The notes beneath the pieces were generated by a model. The model worked only from the letters and a program-made list of their open reading frames with translations. It was not told the origin of the DNA and searched no databases. The position numbers were made by a program, and so were the translations under genes. A stretch of 64,000 nt of DNA from Natrialba sp. SSL1 (GTDB lineage Archaea > Halobacteriota > Halobacteria > Halobacteriales > Natrialbaceae): assembly GCF_001861355.1 (NCBI RefSeq), contig NZ_MASN01000017.1, positions 1-64,000 on the forward strand. Reading direction: 5' to 3'. Shown in pieces: positions 1 to 8,103 of this stretch. Position 1 is the stretch's first letter; each line of letters starts with the position of its first letter.

Positions 1-956
1 TGTTCGAGGACGCCGGTATTCCGGACGGCGTCTTCAACATGGTCCAGGGCTTCGGTGACGCCGGCGCGGCCATTACAGACGACGAGCGCGTCAACACCGT
101 TCTCTTCACCGGCTCCGCAGAAGTCGGCCAGGAGATCGCCAGCAAAGTCGGCGGCGAGCCCGGCAAACTCGCGGCCTGCGAGATGGGCGGCAAGAACGGT
201 ATCATCGTCACCGAGGAAGCCGACCTCGACATCGCCGTTCACTCGGCAATTATGTCGAGCTTCAAGACGACCGGCCAGCGCTGTGTCTCGAGTGAACGCC
301 TGATCGTCCATACGGACGTCTACGACGAGTTCAAGGAGCGCTACGTCGACATCGCGAAGGACGTTGCCGTCGGCGATCCGCTGCAGGAAGACACCTTCAT
401 GGGCCCGGCGATCGAGCCCGAGCACGTCGAGAAGATCGAGAAGCACAACGAGTTGGCAGAGCAAGAGGGCGCAGACGTCCTCGTCGATCGCTTCGAACTC
501 GAGGACGACGAAATTCCCGAGGGCCACGAGGACGGCAACTGGGTCGGTCCGTTCGTCTACGAAATCGAGTACGATACCGATCTGCGCTGTCTGAAAGAGG
601 AGTGCTTCGGTCCGCATGTCGCCCTCTTGGAGTACGACGGCGACATCGAGGACGCAGTCGAGATCCACAACGACACGCCGTACGGCCTCGCCGGTGCGAT
701 CATCTCCGAAGACTACCGCCAGATCAACTACTTCCGCGACCGCGCGGAGATCGGCCTGGCGTACGCGAACCTGCCGTGTATCGGCGCAGAGGTCCAACTG
801 CCATTCGGTGGCGTCAAGAAGTCTGGTAACGGCTACCCATCGGCTCGTGAAGCCATCGAGGCCGTTACCGAGCGAACTGCGTGGACGATGAACAACTCGA
901 AGGAAATCGAGATGGCACAGGGCCTTTCAGCCGACATCGTCACCCGAGACGACTAA
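1..956 (+). CDS. Aldehyde dehydrogenase, C-terminal part (5' end outside window)
   Basis: This is the C-terminal part of an NAD(P)-dependent aldehyde dehydrogenase, which oxidises an aldehyde to the acid in the cytoplasm. The frame is already open at base 3, so the N-terminal cofactor-binding half lies outside the window; about 318 residues are visible. Counting from the ATG at base 39, the general-base glutamate is in CEMGGKN (E48), the nucleophilic cysteine is in TTGQRC (C82), and the late LPFGGVKKSGNG loop is typical of the superfamily. The substrate cannot be read from the sequence; related haloarchaeal enzymes act on semialdehydes of sugar or amino-acid breakdown. The next gene is convergent, so no operon partner is visible. 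Confidence 0.9.
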   Translation, partial: FEDAGIPDGVFNMVQGFGDAGAAITDDERVNTVLFTGSAEVGQEIASKVGGEPGKLAACEMGGKNGIIVTEEADLDIAVHSAIMSSFKTTGQRCVSSERLIVHTDVYDEFKERYVDIAKDVAVGDPLQEDTFMGPAIEPEHVEKIEKHNELAEQEGADVLVDRFELEDDEIPEGHEDGNWVGPFVYEIEYDTDLRCLKEECFGPHVALLEYDGDIEDAVEIHNDTPYGLAGAIISEDYRQINYFRDRAEIGLAYANLPCIGAEVQLPFGGVKKSGNGYPSAREAIEAVTERTAWTMNNSKEIEMAQGLSADIVTRDD

Positions 957-1455
957 ACGGATCCGGTCGGTTCGACACGGTCGACTCATCTTTTCGGTCC
1001 GGAACTGACCCGACTCGAGTACCATCGTCGTCAGCGGCGAGCGGACGACCGCTCTGGTGTGGTGACAGGCTGGACTGATCGGAGAACGGACTGGGACTGG
1101 GAGCGTGGAAGGCAAAGGGGTGAGGGGCGAAGGGGCGAAAGGAAGGATGCGGACGAGGGGGAAGGGTCGAGGAGACGGGAGTGGAGTGCTCGTCCCGGGA
1201 ACGAGCAGTCCTGTGGTCGGGCCGGAGACGCGCTTGCCGGCGATGACGTGAAAAGCGCCAGTACCGGCATCCGCTGTTTGGCTCGCTAGCACAAAAAGTC
1301 AGCGGTCAGCCGCTCGGAATGATGTCTGACTCTCTCTACCACAGGCCTGGAATCGAGGCACGACGCTACGCCGTCCACGCAAAGGGGGACTCGAGTCCCC
1401 AATCCGTTTCAGAACTGTCGTCCAGCAGTTCGGTCGCAGACCCGCCGCTCCCTGC
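957..1455. other. Intergenic region without a supported gene
   Basis: These 499 bases lie between two convergent genes. Several open frames cross the stretch, but their translations are poor in acidic residues and rich in Ser, Pro and Arg, unlike halophilic proteins, so I call none. Bases about 1089-1190 are strongly purine-rich on the plus strand (runs of G with A). A perfect palindrome sits at 1385-1400. There is no clear oligo-T terminator. Confidence 0.5.
1385..1400. repeat. 16-bp perfect palindrome between convergent genes
   Basis: GGGGACTCGAGTCCCC reads the same on both strands. It lies between the stop of the aldehyde dehydrogenase and the stop of the SRPBCC gene. Its core is ACTCGAGT, a word strongly over-represented in this window. 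It could act as a two-way terminator stem or protein site, but no T-run follows it on either strand. Confidence 0.55.
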
Positions 1456-1890
1456 TCACTGGGTCGTCTGCAGGTCACGCTCGAGTTCGTACCGGAGGTT
1501 CTCAAGTTCGTCGTCGAGGTTGCGTTTGAAGAACTGTTCGACGCCGGGCAGTTTGCCGTCGACGGTGAAGTGATTCTCGAGACGAGAGCCGGTCTCGGTT
1601 TCGACGATTTCGTGCTCGCCGGTGACGTGTAGAACGGACGAGTCACCGACGAACTTGACGTACTCGGGGGGATTTCGGGTGACGTCTTCGGTTTCGACGC
1701 GAACGGTGCGACGGACAAGTGGAATCGGGAGTTCGACGTGCCAGGTGACGTGTCGCCCGGCGCTGTCGGTTACGGTGTACTCGTCGACGACGCTGATCGA
1801 CTGAGCGCGATTCGCCGGGTCGGCGATAAAGTCCCAGACGCGCTCGGGGGGTGCCGAGAGTTCGAACGACCGATCGACCCGTACAGTCAT
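1456..1890 (-). CDS. SRPBCC (START/CoxG-like) family protein
   Basis: This 144-residue protein belongs to the SRPBCC ligand-binding fold (polyketide cyclase/CoxG type). It opens with the typical first strand (VDRSFELSAPPERVWDFIADP), has a central run of beta strands and ends in a long helix (residues about 115-140). Such proteins bind a hydrophobic ligand in a deep pocket; the ligand is not known here. The ATG at 1890 was chosen because the domain begins 3-4 residues later, and the open frame upstream reads as non-acidic filler. A second, divergent SRPBCC gene is at 22447-22977. Confidence 0.8.
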   Translation of the reverse strand: MTVRVDRSFELSAPPERVWDFIADPANRAQSISVVDEYTVTDSAGRHVTWHVELPIPLVRRTVRVETEDVTRNPPEYVKFVGDSSVLHVTGEHEIVETETGSRLENHFTVDGKLPGVEQFFKRNLDDELENLRYELERDLQTTQ

Positions 1891-2062
1891 GCCACTATCT
1901 GCGTGCGTTGTGGGTAAAAAGACCGTGGGCGGGCGCTGTCGGGGGGTGTGTCCCAAGGTACCAAGCACGGTTCCAGAACTGCGAGCGTGGTGTGGGCCGT
2001 CGCGTGCCTCGATACAGTGGCCACCACGGAGCTACCACCGGATCGGTCGAGTAGCGTCCAGA

Positions 2063-2299
2063 TCAGGCCGTCGAGGAGCGAACCGTTACTTTCCACGTGG
2101 TCGACCGGGCCCGTCCCCACTTCTCGATATCGACGTCGTCGGATTTCTCCGCGAGGTGGGGCAGGCGTGCGCCGACCTGTTTCGACGAAAGTCCGATCGC
2201 ATCAGCGATGTTTTTCGCCCGGAAGTACCGTTCGCCACGGGCAGCGCTCTCGCGTAGATACGAGATGATCCGCTGTTCTTCGTCGGAGTAATCGGTCAT
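2063..2299 (-). CDS. Small winged-helix protein (DUF7123-like)
   Basis: This 78-residue protein looks like one small winged-helix DNA-binding domain: helices at about 6-18, 27-36 and 39-50 (the last, SSKQVGARLPHLAEK, would be the recognition helix), then a short wing ending in STTWKV. I recognise it as the type of small conserved haloarchaeal protein now listed as DUF7123. It probably binds DNA, but its target is unknown. It stands alone, transcribed away from the preceding short intergenic stretch. Confidence 0.75.
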   Translation of the reverse strand: MTDYSDEEQRIISYLRESAARGERYFRAKNIADAIGLSSKQVGARLPHLAEKSDDVDIEKWGRARSTTWKVTVRSSTA

Positions 2300-2433
2300 C
2301 GTCCGTACGTCCTCTAGGTGGTCGTCGCTCTTAACTCTTGACGGCCGAATCGGCGATTGAGTCCGCTACCGTCCCAGAACAGCACCATCGATCAGGATAA
2401 ATTAGTGGGTCGATTCGTCCCGACGACTGTCGA

Positions 2434-2613
2434 TCAATCCCAGTAGAGGTGGATTGCGACAACCGCGAGCGAGCTAAAGAGGACGGCACCGGCAAAGCCC
2501 CAGGCCGCTTCGATGTCAGTGACCATCAACAGTGCGCCAAGCACCGCAACCGCGCTGAGTGCGAGCGCCAGTCCAACGCCCTTGTCCGTCGTCGACTCCG
2601 TGTGCGTAGCCAT
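2434..2613 (-). CDS. Small two-TM membrane protein (DUF7525-like)
   Basis: A 59-residue protein with a short hydrophilic N-terminus (MATHTESTTDKG) and two hydrophobic segments at about 13-31 and 37-56, ending in HLYWD. It resembles small conserved haloarchaeal membrane proteins of unknown role. The ATG at 2613 is preferred over one 12 codons upstream because the extension adds LRDPIDN-type sequence of no clear character. No operon partner is visible. Confidence 0.65.
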   Translation of the reverse strand: MATHTESTTDKGVGLALALSAVAVLGALLMVTDIEAAWGFAGAVLFSSLAVVAIHLYWD

Positions 2614-2720
2614 GCTCGACAGGTTGTCGATGGGGTCTCTTAATTGCACTTATTCCGGCCAGCGAGAACGAGTGACACGGTCCGGAGACACACCCGCTCG
2701 GCGCTTCTCGTTCGGTGGGT

Positions 2721-3752
2721 TCAATTAATGGTCGTATGCTCGGACTCCTCGTTCAGCGCGAGATTCGCTGCAATCTCGGCGTTTCGCATCGCGTACTGGG
2801 CCGTCTGCTGGAGGCTGACGAGCACCTCACGGACGCGCAGCAGTTCCTCGTTCGGCATCTCCGGCAACTCGTCGAGGATCTCCTGTTCGCGGTCTGCGAT
2901 CTCGTGGAACAGCGCTCGAACCTCGTTCGATTTGTCGTAATCGCGTTCGACCGCCGACTCGACGGCAAGCGAGGTGATCTCGTCGACCAGTTCGTTCAGT
3001 TCGCGGATATCCCGCATCACCGAGCCGTCGACGTCGAGCGTGTGGCCGTTCGTCTCGATGACGATCTCCGCGATGTCCTCGCCGTTGTCCGCCGTCAGTT
3101 CGAGGTTCTTCGCGATGGAGCGGTAGCCGATCAACGGAAAGCCGCTGTTGAGGTCGACCGCACGCGCGAGATTGGGGTTCTGGTACGCTGTAAAGATCAG
3201 CCGCAAGAGAAGGACGAAGATCTTGTTCGCCTGTCGCTCTCGGTTGAGCGCCCGCTGGGCGAGATCCGGGTTGCCGTGGGCCAGCGCCTTGATCCCCTCA
3301 CCGCGCATCGTCTGTCCGGTCCGTTCCAGCCGTTCGAGGAGATTGTCGAGCGTGAAGTCGTCCGGATCGACCGAACACCGAATCGAGATACTCTCCGGCG
3401 TCTCCTCGATCACACCGAGTCCCATCAGCTGGGTTTCGGCCTGGTAAACCGCGTTGATGTGAGCCGACTCGAGTGCACCTTCCTCGCGCTCGATGCGGAT
3501 CACGCGCCGACCGAGAACGTACTGTGCGACGATGGCGCGCTCTACGGCCCCAGCGTCGAGGTTGTCCGCGTGGATGATCGCTTCGGTCTCTTCGGAACTT
3601 GCGGACTCGGGCATCACCGTCAGCGTGCCCTTCCCGCTGGTCCGCAGCGACACCTCGTCGCCCTTTTCGACGCCGTGTTCGGAGGCCCACTCGGCGGGGA
3701 GCGTCATCGCCAGCGTGGACGGCCCGAGCCGTTGTACTTTCCGCGTTTCCAT
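2721..3752 (-). CDS. SpoVT/AbrB-PhoU fusion regulator
   Basis: A 343-residue protein with an N-terminal SpoVT/AbrB swapped-hairpin DNA-binding domain (residues about 1-48, starting METRKVQRLGPSTLAMTLPAEW) followed by a PhoU-type three-helix-bundle region (about 120-335). PhoU domains act in phosphate signalling; the fusion suggests a DNA-binding phosphate-responsive regulator. Two more fusions of this kind lie at 23147-24151 and 29530-30540, next to the pst genes, whereas this copy stands about 20 kb away and may serve another set of genes. The upstream gap (3753-3872) contains AT-rich words suitable for a promoter. Confidence 0.85.
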   Translation of the reverse strand: METRKVQRLGPSTLAMTLPAEWASEHGVEKGDEVSLRTSGKGTLTVMPESASSEETEAIIHADNLDAGAVERAIVAQYVLGRRVIRIEREEGALESAHINAVYQAETQLMGLGVIEETPESISIRCSVDPDDFTLDNLLERLERTGQTMRGEGIKALAHGNPDLAQRALNRERQANKIFVLLLRLIFTAYQNPNLARAVDLNSGFPLIGYRSIAKNLELTADNGEDIAEIVIETNGHTLDVDGSVMRDIRELNELVDEITSLAVESAVERDYDKSNEVRALFHEIADREQEILDELPEMPNEELLRVREVLVSLQQTAQYAMRNAEIAANLALNEESEHTTIN

Positions 3753-3872
3753 GCACAGTCCGTAGGACCGAGCCGACCTTAATATTGACTATACACCCAT
3801 TATGTGTGACAGCCGTCGTTATATGAGTCTGATTTTGGCCCGCTTTGTCGCTCGTCCTTAAACACACCCTCC

Positions 3873-5069
3873 TCAAACAACCTTCACAAGCCGAGTGGTG
3901 AACCGTCCCGTCCGCACGCGCTGCCAGCCCCGCAGTTCCTCGTTGATCGCCTCGTCGTCCGTATCGACGCGTAGAGCAGGAACTTCGGCCAGTTTCTCCT
4001 CGTCGGCGACGACGACGATCTCGTCGACCCGCTCGAGTACGGCCGGGGAGATCTGGTGGTTGCCGCGACCGAAGATGACCCCCTGGCCGCCGATCGGCGA
4101 GACGACGACGGTGACGGGTGACTCGAGTACGTCGAGGATGTCGGCTTCGGCGGCGTCGGTTGCGAGGAGTTTACCGTCGGTGTCTCCGCCATCGTCGACC
4201 TCGCTGTCCACACTCCCTGCCTGCCAGACGTCCACCCCCAGCGGCGACGGTTCGATTCCGAGTTCGGACTCGATTGCCCCGACCGTGCCACCCGGCCCGA
4301 AGACGTACGTCCGCCCCGGTTCGACTTCGCGCGCGAATCCCGCTGCCAGCGCGTCGACGGAACCACTCGAGAGTTGCTTGCTCGACTGGATGTCGGGCGC
4401 GACGGGGACCGGGACGACGGCCTTCAGTTCCGAGCGCACCTCGCCTGCGCGGTAGGCGTCCTCGTCGATGTCGTTGACCTCCCGGGACTCGACGCGCTCG
4501 AACTCGGCCGCGATCCGGCCGGCATCCCGTGGCGTGACCGCGAAGACGGAGGAATAGATCTTGACGCCGGCGGGTACGCCGAGCATCGGTGTTTGTTCCC
4601 GTTCCTGCGCCTGCTTTTGCTCCTGCTCCTCGAGTACCCCCGCCACATCGACGGCCGTCCCATCCCCACCGACGAACAGGACGAGATCCACACCGGACTC
4701 GAGGAGCGCGCGGACGGCGCGTCGCGTATCGGTCGCGGTAGTCTCGGCGTCGGCTGGGTCGACGGTTGGGTCGGGTGGCGTGCCGGCCGACTCCCCACCG
4801 TGTTCAGGCTCGTCACTGGGGTCGTAGACGACTCGTGGCTCGAGACCAGCATCGCGCGCGGCGAACTCGCCCATGATCCCGGCTGCGGTGTAGACCGGGG
4901 TGTCCGGTACGTGTCGGGAGAAGGCAGTGAGTGCCTCTCTCGCCCGCTCGGGAGCGCGTGGCTCGGCACCGCGCTCGCGAGCCTCGGTGAGTTTGCCGTC
5001 GGTACCTTTGAGTCCGACCCGTCCGCCCATTCCCGCGATGGGGTTGACGACGACGCCGAGTGCGTCCAT
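3873..5069 (-). CDS. ATP-NAD kinase (AcoX-like) family protein
   Basis: This 398-residue cytoplasmic protein belongs to the ATP-NAD/AcoX kinase family, part of the NAD kinase and diacylglycerol kinase superfamily. The N-terminus has NPIAGMGG, followed by the nucleotide-binding GGDGT motif at about residue 131, then a C-terminal beta-rich half with SPIGGQGVIFGRGNHQ. Family members are thought to phosphorylate NAD or a related compound, but the substrate of the AcoX branch is not settled. A Ser/Thr/Asp-rich insert at about 85-110 is typical halophilic loop growth. It is transcribed away from the 38-codon gene at 5241. Confidence 0.85.
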   Translation of the reverse strand: MDALGVVVNPIAGMGGRVGLKGTDGKLTEARERGAEPRAPERAREALTAFSRHVPDTPVYTAAGIMGEFAARDAGLEPRVVYDPSDEPEHGGESAGTPPDPTVDPADAETTATDTRRAVRALLESGVDLVLFVGGDGTAVDVAGVLEEQEQKQAQEREQTPMLGVPAGVKIYSSVFAVTPRDAGRIAAEFERVESREVNDIDEDAYRAGEVRSELKAVVPVPVAPDIQSSKQLSSGSVDALAAGFAREVEPGRTYVFGPGGTVGAIESELGIEPSPLGVDVWQAGSVDSEVDDGGDTDGKLLATDAAEADILDVLESPVTVVVSPIGGQGVIFGRGNHQISPAVLERVDEIVVVADEEKLAEVPALRVDTDDEAINEELRGWQRVRTGRFTTRLVKVV

Positions 5070-5240
5070 ACGCGGGCTACGGCGGGTTGCTCAAAAAGCC
5101 GTCCGATCGTCCGAGGTACCCTGCAAGCAGCCGCTGGTCCGTCACCTCGACCGCTTCGACAGCGATCGTAGCAACCGGCAAAACCGGCGTCGCTGCGTCG
5201 TTTCTCAAAAATTAAGAGGGATCGGGATAGAACGCCGTCT

Positions 5241-5357
5241 ATGAACGAACTGACCTACGTCCTCGATGCCGAACCAGCGATGCCGATGAGCGGCTGGGTT
5301 GCCCTGATTCTGAGCCTCCTGATCACCGTCGGCTGGATGGTCTACTTCTACAGATAG
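5241..5357 (+). CDS. 38-residue membrane peptide
   Basis: A short reading frame of 38 codons: an N-terminal hydrophilic part (MNELTYVLDAEPAMPMSG) followed by one clean transmembrane helix (about 19-36) ending VYFYR. An AT-rich word (aaaaattaa, 5208-5216) lies 25-30 bases before the ATG, which fits a leaderless haloarchaeal promoter. The third codon positions are GC-rich as in real genes. The role is unknown; such single-helix peptides are common and often missed in haloarchaeal genomes. Confidence 0.6.
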   Translation: MNELTYVLDAEPAMPMSGWVALILSLLITVGWMVYFYR

Positions 5358-5439
5358 CTGGCCGCGGCCGACGCAGGCCCGGTTGCACTCACCCGTCTGC
5401 GCTCATCCGTTCCAGTACTGCTGCTCGGGAGTTCGCGGC

Positions 5440-6126
5440 TTACTCTCGGCTTTCGACCCGCTCGCGGAGCCACGCGGCCGCCTCCTGCGCAACTGTCTCA
5501 TCAGTACTCTCGATCGCAACCCGAACCGACTCGCCCGGATAACTCCCTACGGACACGTCAAAGGCCGCCCGAACCGCCTCGATTCGATCGAGTAACGCGC
5601 TCTCCGGTTCGTCCGCCACGACAACCTCGCGATAGGTCGGTGTGCCCGAAAACTCGTCGGCCACCGTCTCGAACATCGCCTTCATCTCCGCGGGCACCCC
5701 GGGGAGAACGTAGACGGACTCGAGTACCGCGCCCGGTGCGACGCCGACCTCGTTGTGCAGGGCGCGCGCCCCAGCGGGGAGGTCGGTGGTTCCGTCGGTG
5801 AGGTCGTCGCGAGAGTAGCCCGCGTCCGCGAGCCAGGTACGGGCCTGTTCGTGGTCGGTGAGGTCGCGCCCGAGCGCCGCCGCGACGCCGGCCATCGTCA
5901 CGTCGTCGTGCGTCGGACCGAGGCCGCCCGTGACGATGACCGCGTCGTAGGCCGCTCGGTACTCGTTAACGACGCGGGCGATGTCCGCGATGCGGTCGGG
6001 GAGCGTCGTCACGCGCTCGACGGTGACGCCGCGCTCGCCGAGCTGCGTACAGAGCCAGGTAGCGTTCGAGTTGACCGTTCGTCCGGCGAGCAATTCGTCA
6101 CCGACTGTGACGACCGCGACGTTCAT
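5440..6126 (-). CDS. CinA/MoaB-type molybdopterin-binding domain protein
   Basis: This 228-residue protein is the molybdopterin-binding (MoCF/CinA N-terminal) domain alone. It starts MNVAVVTVGDELLAGRTVNSN and has the family signature TGGLGPTHDD near residue 67, then VLPGVPAEMK near 140. In bacteria the CinA N-terminal domain is linked to hydrolysis of ADP-ribose or nicotinamide-nucleotide by-products, while MoaB/MogA relatives adenylate molybdopterin; the exact reaction of this stand-alone archaeal form is not decided by the sequence. It ends before the small membrane-peptide gene, which is convergent with it. Confidence 0.85.
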   Translation of the reverse strand: MNVAVVTVGDELLAGRTVNSNATWLCTQLGERGVTVERVTTLPDRIADIARVVNEYRAAYDAVIVTGGLGPTHDDVTMAGVAAALGRDLTDHEQARTWLADAGYSRDDLTDGTTDLPAGARALHNEVGVAPGAVLESVYVLPGVPAEMKAMFETVADEFSGTPTYREVVVADEPESALLDRIEAVRAAFDVSVGSYPGESVRVAIESTDETVAQEAAAWLRERVESRE

Positions 6127-6266
6127 GTCGGGGCGTTAGAGCCGCTGACTCAAATGTATCCCGAGAGCTGTCTCGAAATCGCCATATCGACTCACCGACC
6201 AGTCAGTTTTTCGGTCACTCCGGATAACCACAAGATTCAATTCTGATAATTAGCAATGGTGGGACA

Positions 6267-6620
6267 ATGTCTCGTCGGACGGAACGAACGGAAGGCAATT
6301 CGACTGCGGTTCTGTCGGCACTCGGGAGCAAGTACAGTGCCGAAATTCTCTGCGCGGCGGGGACCCCGAAGTCGGCACAGGCGTTGAGCGACGATATCGA
6401 AATTCCGATTGCGACCTGTTATCGGCGTATCGAGGAACTCGTCGATGCGGGCTTGCTCACCTGCGAGGGTCGACAGCTCTCGGAGGAGGGGCGGCGAACG
6501 AACATCTATCGGCGGACGGTCGACGAACTCGAGGTCGACTTTTCCGACGAGCAGCCGTCGTTCTCCCAGAAGCGACGGACTGAGGCGAAAAACAGGTTGC
6601 AGGACAAGCTCGGGAACTGA
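6267..6620 (+). CDS. Winged-helix (ArsR-like) transcription regulator
   Basis: A 117-residue protein with a single winged helix-turn-helix domain: NSTAVLSALGSKYSAEILCAA forms the first helices, PIATCYRRIEELVDAGLL is the recognition helix and its scaffold, and the wing is EEGRRTNIYRRT. The rest is a charged C-terminal helix (QKRRTEAKNRLQDKL). It lies directly upstream of queD-queE-queC in the same direction, 133 bases from the queD start, and an inverted repeat lies in between, so it is a reasonable candidate regulator of these genes. That link is inference only. Confidence 0.75.
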   Translation: MSRRTERTEGNSTAVLSALGSKYSAEILCAAGTPKSAQALSDDIEIPIATCYRRIEELVDAGLLTCEGRQLSEEGRRTNIYRRTVDELEVDFSDEQPSFSQKRRTEAKNRLQDKLGN

Positions 6621-6728
6621 CGCTTCTCCGCGGTCGTTTTCCCCGGACCGAGTGGCGACGCTCCGTGTTCTCCCGTTCGACGACGCAGCCGATATCGTGG
6701 CGGCCGGACCGTCGTTCGACCAGACTTA

Positions 6729-6748
6729 AGTATTCTCTCGAGAATACT
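6729..6748. promoter_or_regulatory. 9-bp inverted repeat just before queD
   Basis: AGTATTCTC (6729-6737) and GAGAATACT (6740-6748) are perfect reverse complements separated by two bases, ending five bases before the queD start codon. AT-rich cttaagtatt, which could serve as a TATA element, overlaps the left arm. The position fits an operator that would block or recruit transcription for the preQ0 genes. I did not see the same sequence elsewhere in the window. Confidence 0.6.
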
Positions 6749-6753
6749 GGTGT

Positions 6754-7233
6754 GTGACTGAACGCGCATCGAACCGCGACCGCGACGGGACGGCTGTCGG
6801 GACACACGACATCGTCGGCCGCACGCGAACCCTCCACGTCGGTCGTGATCGTCCAATTAGAATCAGTACAGGCCATCGCATTCTGCACCACGATGGCAAA
6901 TGTGCACGACCCCACGGCCACAACTACGAGGTGTCGGTGACCGTCGAGGGGACCCTCACCGAGGAGGGGTGGGTCGCGGACAAAGGAGATATTACTGCAG
7001 TAATAGACGAGTGGGACCACAAGTTCCTGCTCCAGGCGGGCGACCCCCTCGTCGAGGCCTTCAAAACCGCCGGCGACGAAGACGGACTCGTCGTCCTCGA
7101 CCACCCGCCGACCGCCGAGGTGATGAGCGTCCTTCTCGAGGAGAAGTTGCTCACCGAACTCGGCGAGAACGTCACCGACGTCGCCGTTCGGGTGAACGAA
7201 ACGCACGAACTCTGTGGCGGGAGCCACCTCTGA
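6754..7233 (+). CDS. queD: 6-carboxy-5,6,7,8-tetrahydropterin synthase QueD
   Basis: QueD converts dihydroneopterin triphosphate to 6-carboxytetrahydropterin, the first committed step toward preQ0, the base put into archaeosine of archaeal tRNA. Zinc-binding histidines are H41 (STGH) and H54/H56 (PHGHN), the catalytic cysteine is C50 and the C-terminal glutamate motif is NETHELCGG. The length of 159 residues is slightly above the family norm because of a 25-residue polar N-terminus. The start is GTG; no ATG lies in a better position. queE starts five bases after the stop. Confidence 0.93.
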   Translation: MTERASNRDRDGTAVGTHDIVGRTRTLHVGRDRPIRISTGHRILHHDGKCARPHGHNYEVSVTVEGTLTEEGWVADKGDITAVIDEWDHKFLLQAGDPLVEAFKTAGDEDGLVVLDHPPTAEVMSVLLEEKLLTELGENVTDVAVRVNETHELCGGSHL

Positions 7234-7238
7234 TCGCG

Positions 7239-8081
7239 ATGCCGGTCTCTAACGCAGTCGATAGAGAGACGCCCGCTGACACGGACGCCGAGTCGGCGGG
7301 CGACGGCCTCCCCATCAACGAACTGTTCTACTCGCTGCAGGGCGAGGGCGTCCTCGCTGGCGTCCCGTCGGTCTTCGCCCGCACCAGCGGTTGTAACCTC
7401 CGCTGCTGGTTCTGTGACTCCTATCACACCTCCTGGGAGCCCACGCACGCCTGGATGGAACTCGACGCGATTCTCGACGAAATCGAGTCCCACGACGCGG
7501 ACCATGTCGTCCTCACCGGCGGAGAGCCGTTGCTGCACGAGGACAGCGTCACGCTTCTCGAGGCACTCGACGAACGCGGCTACCACACGACCGTCGAGAC
7601 GAACGGGACGATCCACCGCGACGCGCCGATCGACCTCGCCTCGATCAGCCCGAAACTCGCGAGCAGTACGCCGACGCCGGAGCGCGATCCGCGAAGCGAG
7701 ATTCCGGCGGACTCTCGGGACGATGAGCCCCAATCGCGAGGAGCCGCAAATCAGGGCGACGGCGAGTGGGAGGACCGCCACGAGGCAAACCGCATCGACA
7801 TGGCTGCGCTCGCCACACTCGTCGAGGACTACGAATTCCAGTTGAAGTTCGTCGTCACCGACGCCGACGACATGCCCGAAATCCTCGACCTGCTCGCCGG
7901 CCTACGAGCGGCAGCCGACGTACCGATTCGCGACGACGACGTGCTCCTGATGCCGGAGGGCGCGACCCGCGACCGCCTCGCCGAAACTCGGACGTGCGTC
8001 GCCGACCTCGCGATGGAACACGGCTTCCGGTACACGCCGCGACTGCACGTCGACCTCTGGAACGACGCCCCCGAGACGTGA
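7239..8081 (+). CDS. queE: 7-carboxy-7-deazaguanine synthase QueE
   Basis: QueE is a radical SAM enzyme that contracts the ring of carboxytetrahydropterin to 7-carboxy-7-deazaguanine. The iron-sulfur motif is CNLRCWFC (C52, C56, C59), preceded by the YSLQGEG substrate loop and followed by TGGEPLL. At about residues 145-185 there is an acidic, proline- and serine-rich insert between SPKLASS and the FQLKFVV strand, which bacterial QueE lacks and which looks like halophilic loop growth. It sits between queD (five-base gap) and queC (22-base gap), so the three are probably co-transcribed. Confidence 0.93.
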   Translation: MPVSNAVDRETPADTDAESAGDGLPINELFYSLQGEGVLAGVPSVFARTSGCNLRCWFCDSYHTSWEPTHAWMELDAILDEIESHDADHVVLTGGEPLLHEDSVTLLEALDERGYHTTVETNGTIHRDAPIDLASISPKLASSTPTPERDPRSEIPADSRDDEPQSRGAANQGDGEWEDRHEANRIDMAALATLVEDYEFQLKFVVTDADDMPEILDLLAGLRAAADVPIRDDDVLLMPEGATRDRLAETRTCVADLAMEHGFRYTPRLHVDLWNDAPET

Positions 8082-8103
8082 CTGAGACAAGTAAGAGTGA
8101 CAG

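Noticed and set aside
927-1292. 121-codon minus-strand frame in the first gap
   Set aside because: Pro/Ser/Arg-rich without acidic residues; no halophilic coding character.
2715-3782. Plus-strand frame opposite the AbrB-PhoU gene
   Set aside because: The minus strand has all AbrB and PhoU features; the opposite frame is a shadow rich in Arg and Val.
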